Source: Orientallactaga sibirica (Eukaryota; Chordata; Mammalia; Rodentia; Dipodidae). From it: 64,000 nt of DNA. Positions 51,701-57,700 of the stretch are shown here, one piece after another; positions within the stretch are counted from its first letter, which is position 1, and each line of letters begins with the position of its first letter. The DNA lies in assembly GCA_036365145.1 (NCBI GenBank), contig JAEOAD010000055.1, positions 2,790,001 to 2,854,000 on the forward strand, given 5' to 3'. Position numbers and translations under genes: made by a program. The notes under the pieces were generated by a model. It was not told the origin of the DNA. It saw only the letters and a program-made list of their open reading frames with translations, and ran no database searches.

Positions 51701-54700
51701 TGCTGGGGCATACTCCAGGCAGCAGGGTGGAGGTGGGAGGATGGGATCTGGCCCATCACGGGGCCTGGTCCTCTCCAACTCGTGCCTTGGGCCCTGAGGA
51801 AGAGCACATGGAGAGCCTTCGGGCCTTTACTGCTGTTTATAAGGCGAAGGTTAGACAGTTCCAGGCCTGGATGTTTTAGTGAGCACCCGCTAAGCCCAGG
51901 TGCCCCAGTGCTCTTGCAGAGGAGCTGAGATTAAATAGTCTTATGTAGTCCAGACCATTCTGTACTCACTACATAACTGAGGGTGACCTGAACTCCTGAT
52001 CTCCTGCCATCACATCCCAAGGGCTGGAATTATAGGCCTGCACCTCCATGCCTGGTTTATGCAGTGCTAGGGACTGAACCCAGAAACCTCATGCATGTTA
52101 GGTAAGTATTGTACTCACTACATCTGCAGCCCCAAAATGTAAATTTTTGCTGGGCCTGGTGGCTCACGCCTTGAATCCCAGCACTGGGGAGGCAGAGGTA
52201 GAAGGATCACTGTGAGTTTGAGGCCACTCTGAGACTACAGAGTGAATTACAGGACAGCCTGGACTAGACTGAAACCCTACCTAAAAAAATATTACTTTTT
52301 ATTTTTTGATGTAAAGTCATCTTGCTGTAGCCCAGGCTGACCTGGAATTGACTATGTAATCCCCCAGTGCTTTGATTAAAGGTATGTGCCACCAAACCTG
52401 GCCCAAAATGTAAATTTAAAAAAATTTAATTATTTTATTTGCAAGGAGAGAGGGGAATGAGAGAAGACAGGCAGAGAAAGAATGGGTGCACCAGGGCCTC
52501 AGACACATGTGTCACCTTGTGCATTTGTCTTACAACGTGCGTTCTGGGGAATGGAACTTGGATCCTTTGACTTTGCAGGCAAGCACCTTAACCACTAAGC
52601 CATCTCTCCAGCCCCCCAAATGTAAATTTTTATGTAGTTAGATCTACCCCTCTTTTCCTCTATGAGTTTGACCTTTGGTGCTGTACTTGAGGAAGGTGGC
52701 CTAAGACACTTACATCATATTTATATTGGGGACTTGGTTTCATGATGGACCTTTAACTGTCCCCTGCCCATCTGTCTACAGTCACGCCTAGACGTCACAT
52801 GTACCAAGGGGGGCTTGAGAGCCCCATCTCTAAAGATGAGTTTCAGAAATGTGTGCCTTCCGAACAGAAGAAAAGTTTAAAAATAGGGGAAAAAAATACA
52901 CTTCAATCCATCCAGAATTTGTCTTGGTATAAGGTAAGAAGGCAAGATGTAATTTTACTTCTGCTACATGAATGTCCCCACACCATCATGATACTTGCAA
53001 TAATGTCCACCTCAGTTTACTACATGGTCAACTGATGCCTGTACATTTGTTTCCAGAATTCTCTAGCCTGTCCTGATGATGGAGGCGGCCCTTCTCCTGT
53101 GTGTGGCTTCTTGCTCAGCGAGCCAGCTCCCAGGGCCTCCTCTGAGGTCCCACTCTGCCTAAGGAGTCTCAGAGCCTATCTGTGCTCTTGGCTCGGTGGG
53201 AGAGTAATATCGACACACCAAGTACCTCCACGGTCAGCTCACCCAGTTCCAAACGGGAAATGGAGGACGTGTGGGCTGGGAAGGGGGCAGGAGCTCCTAG
53301 GAGGTGGATATGGACAAGCCCTGGCAAGATTATGCTGGCCCCAACCCAGGAGATTTGGGGGAGGGGTGGCCAGACAGGGCTGAGATAGATGGCGGCATTA
53401 GGGCTGAGTGGGGGTAAAGGATTATTAGAATCCCACTGCTAGCCAGCCCCTGGCAAGCCTAAGAGGCTGGATTTATTTCTCTGGGCTACACAAGGCTGGG
53501 CAATTAGGTCTCTGTCTGCCCTTGCTTCTGCTGGGGCATACTCAGAGCAACTGATTAGGTGGGAGGATGGGATCTGGCCCAGCCCGCAGGGCCTGGTCTC
53601 TCCAACTCATGCCTTGGGCCCTGAGGAAGAACTGTCAGAGCCTTCAGGCCTTCCTATGTTTATAAGGCCGGGTTGGAACAGTTCAGGCACGGATGTTTTA
53701 GGCAGACACCTGCTCAAGCCCAGGTGCTGCTAGTGCTCTTCCAGAGGAGCTGAGAGGGCTTCTGGGCTCTGAAGACCAATAACAGCTTGGTTTTATTATA
53801 GCTAAGAATGCTCTGCTCCCTGTGCTCCCACAGACCCGTTCCTCATGGTCACCAGGGCGGCCATGTCTTTGTTCTCTTCCACTCTGCACCATCCCACTGC
53901 AGAAAGGGGGGGGGAGGGGGAGAGGGGTTGTCTGTTCTCACAGCCCCAGAGAGGAGAATGCCAACCTTGGAAAACCTGTAGGAAGGGCACACTTTCCTAA
54001 AGGCTGGACCAGGAGGGAGTCATTTCTTACTTAGCACAAGAGGCTCCTGGGTACCAGTTATCTAATGTAGCCAGCACGTGAAGGCCGAGGGGACCAGGGC
54101 TTGGCCTGAGGTCCTGGCCAGTCTTGGGGCAGGGAAGGGAGGGAAGGCAGAATTGGGGCCTCGGCTCCGTAGCCAGTAGCATCCAGTGGTATCTAGCTGA
54201 ATGCAATCACATTCTGGAGCCCACCTTAAGGGACTTCATCAACAAGTCTACCCTGGAGCCAGGTATGGTGGCGCACACCTTCAATCCCAGCACTTGGGAG
54301 GCAGGGGTAGGAGAATTGCTGTGAGTTCGAGGCTACCCTGAGACTACATAGTGAATTCCAGGTTAGCGTGGGCTACAGCAAGACCCTACCTGGAAAAAAA
54401 AAAAAAAACAAGAACAACAACAACAACAAAAACAAACAAACAAAAAAACCAAACTAGTCTACCCTGATTATGGAGTACAGCCACTCTCCTTCACTCTACT
54501 CCCACATACCAGACTGGGACCCACAGGGCTGACAGGACAGGAAGTGGGGGGACAGCTGGGAAACTCCCCTGTCTTGATTGCCCACCTACAAAACCTAATA
54601 TCAGCTCCAAGGGTGGCCTGGAGGTCCCATGAGCTGAGTCAACATCCTGCCCTGCTGACTACAAGCTAGGGTCCAGGAGGCAGAACCAGGAACCCAGCAA

Positions 54701-57700
54701 ACCCCTGGTCTCATATGTGACCACCTTCTCCACATCTCAATCCCCAAGAGCTCGCAGGATCCCACCCACCTCAGTCAGAAAACCCCCAGCAGTCAGTAAG
54801 ACAGCAGGCCCAGGCCCCCGCTGGCTTCCTCGGTCACTGCTTGGAGCATCCATGCCTTCCCGTTCAGCATGCTTCGCCAAGCCTGACCCAGGCCCTGAAT
54901 CCAGCCACAGCACAGAAAACGGCGGTGCTGAGCAAGCCAAGGGGGCAGGGAAGGAAGGTCAGTGGGCTCAGTTTAGTTGAGGGGTGAGGCTCTTCAATGA
55001 GTTCAGAGGAGAGAGAAGGGGGTGGTGGGAACAGTGGCTTTATGCTGAGCAGATGAACTACTTGGGAGTAAGAAAAGCTGGCTGGTATGGCAGGGCCAAA
55101 AGAGATGGACTGACCTGGCAGGAAGAGCTCCCTTCCCATCCCAGGACAGAGGCCGCCAGGGCTGGGGAGGTTGATCCAGCTCTGCTTAGTCCTACTGTGC
55201 AATTTCCAGAGGCTTCTGGGAATGGCTTCCATCTGTCCAGGTTAAAAACCATGGGATGATGGGATAATCTGAGATTCTTTTGTGTCCACTTGTGTAAGGA
55301 GTGAGGGTACATGGAGAGGCCAGAGGTTAACCTCGGGTATCTTTGCTCAGGCACTATCCACCTTTCTTGAGATTAGATCTCTCAGTGGCTGGAACTTATA
55401 AAGGAGGCTAGACTGGCTGGTCAGTAAACCCAAGCAATCCACCTGACTGCCTCCTCAGCATTGGGATCACAAGTGCACCACACTGGGCTTTTTTTTTTTT
55501 TTTTTTTGAGAGAGAGAGACACAGAGAGAGAGGGAGAGGAAGACAGAGATGGGCGCACCAGCAGTCTCTCAGCTGCTGCGAACGAAATCCAGATGTGTGC
55601 GCCCCCTTGTGGTCAAGTGCAGCATTGCGCCCTTGCATCACTTTGCATCTGGCTAAATGTGGGACCTGGAGATTGGAACCGCTGGAGATTGGAACCAGTG
55701 TTCTTAGGCTTGGGAGGCAGGCGCCTTAACCACTAAGCCATCCCTCCAGCCCTGGGCTTTTTTTTAATGTTTTTAAAAAAATTTTATTGATAACTTCTTT
55801 AATTGTGGACAATATCTCATGGTACTTCCCTCTTTTTTTTAATGTTTTAAAAATATTTTTACTTATTTGACAGAGAGAGAGAATGAGTGTGCCAGGGCCT
55901 GCAGCCACTGCAAACAAATTCCAGAAGCATGTGCCTTATAACACTGGGCTTTTTATTTCTATTTATTTATTTTTTTTTTTTTGAGGTAGGGTCTTGCTCT
56001 AGCCCCCGCTGACCTGGAGTTGGCTACGTAATCTCAGGCTGGCCTTGAACTCATGGCGATTCTCCTACCTCTGCCTCCCGGGTGCTGGGATTAAAGGCAT
56101 GCGCCACCACGCCCAGCTTTTTTAAAAAAATTATTTATTTGAGAGTGACAGAGAGAGAAAGAGGCAGATAGAGAGAGAGACAATGGGTGCATCTGGGCCT
56201 CCAGCCACTGCAAACAAACTCCAGATGCATGTGCCACCTTGTGCATCTGGTTTACGTGGGTTCTCTTACGTGGATTCTGGGGAATCAAGTCTTGAACCAG
56301 GGTCCTTCAGGCGTCACAGGCAAACACTTAACCGCTACACCATCCCTCCAGGCCCTACTCCCTCAGAATTATCTGAGACTCTCAGGCTCCATCCACCCCA
56401 GCCAGGCTGTGATTAGACCTTCTAGGTGCCTGGAATCCTTCCCCTCCCCTTGTCCATATCCCTACATACCCAGAGGGGATCAATTAAGATCATAACAGCC
56501 TTCAGAAAGCAAGTGTACAATAGAAGTGCTAGAGAGCTGACTACCATAATCTGCTTCTTTAGTGTCTGACTGGGAAGTTCCTCCAGGCCTCTAACCTATA
56601 TCCCTCCTGCTATGGAATCTGGTTTTGACATTGCTGCTTCCTGCAGACGCACATCTTCAGGGGGGTCTCCTGGGGATAGGGTGTGGGGGGGGGGAAGTGG
56701 GGGAACAGTCTTCTGTCCTACCAAGTCCTTAATTGGCAGTATTAAGAGTAATGAGACACAGACAACAGCCAATTAATTATCCCCAGTTATAACAAGCTCC
56801 ATTTCCCTGACTTGCTGTTGGGTGAGCGACCCCCACCCTCCGCCACATTGGCCACGCCCTTGGCCCTTACCCAGGGGCAGGAGAGGTCATTTCACCCGGG
56901 TACTCCAGCTTCCTGCTTCCTTGTGGTCCAGTGTGTATCTTGGGGAGGGCTTAAGAGCAAAGGTTTCAAGGGTAGGACAGCAGCAAGAGTGTATGGGGCC
57001 CAAGGGGCTCCTTCCCAAGTGCTCTGCCACTCTGCTCATTGCCAGGGTCCATCTCGCTGCCAGGCTGGCCAGACCAGGGAGCTGCAGGGGACCCTAGCCA
57101 ACCTGGTCTCATCTCAGCTCCTCCACCAGAGAACTTCCCCAGTCCTGCTCTAGGTCCCCTTTCTTCTCCTTCCAGTGAGCTCTCGTTATGCACACGGGCG
57201 AACACGTAGGCCATCTTCCCCCAGCCTCCTGAGCCTGGTGTTACAGGCCTGCCGTGACTTCAGCTCTGTGTCTGATTTCTCCATCCACGAAATGGGCGCA
57301 CACTCAGACGCAGCCCACAGGGATGTTGGAACAATTAACTGGGCAGTACACGGAACCCATTTGCTCTCTGTATTCAATAGGTACTCAATAAATCTTACCA
57401 TGATTTTCATGCTTCATTCCCAGCTGAAATAAGAAGGAAATGTTGGGCTGGAGTGATGGCTTAGTGGTTAAGGCGCTTGCCTATGAAACCTAAGGACCCA
57501 GGTTCGACCCTGGTACCCATGTAAGCCAGATGCACAAGGTGGTGCATGAGTCTGGAGTTCGTTTTTAGTAGCTGGAGGCCCTAGGGCACCCATTCTCTCT
57601 CTCTCTACTACCTCTTTTCTCTCTCTCTCTCTCAAAATAATATACATACATAAATAAATATTTTAAAAAAGAAGGAAATGTCTTGGTGACTTGCCCACTT

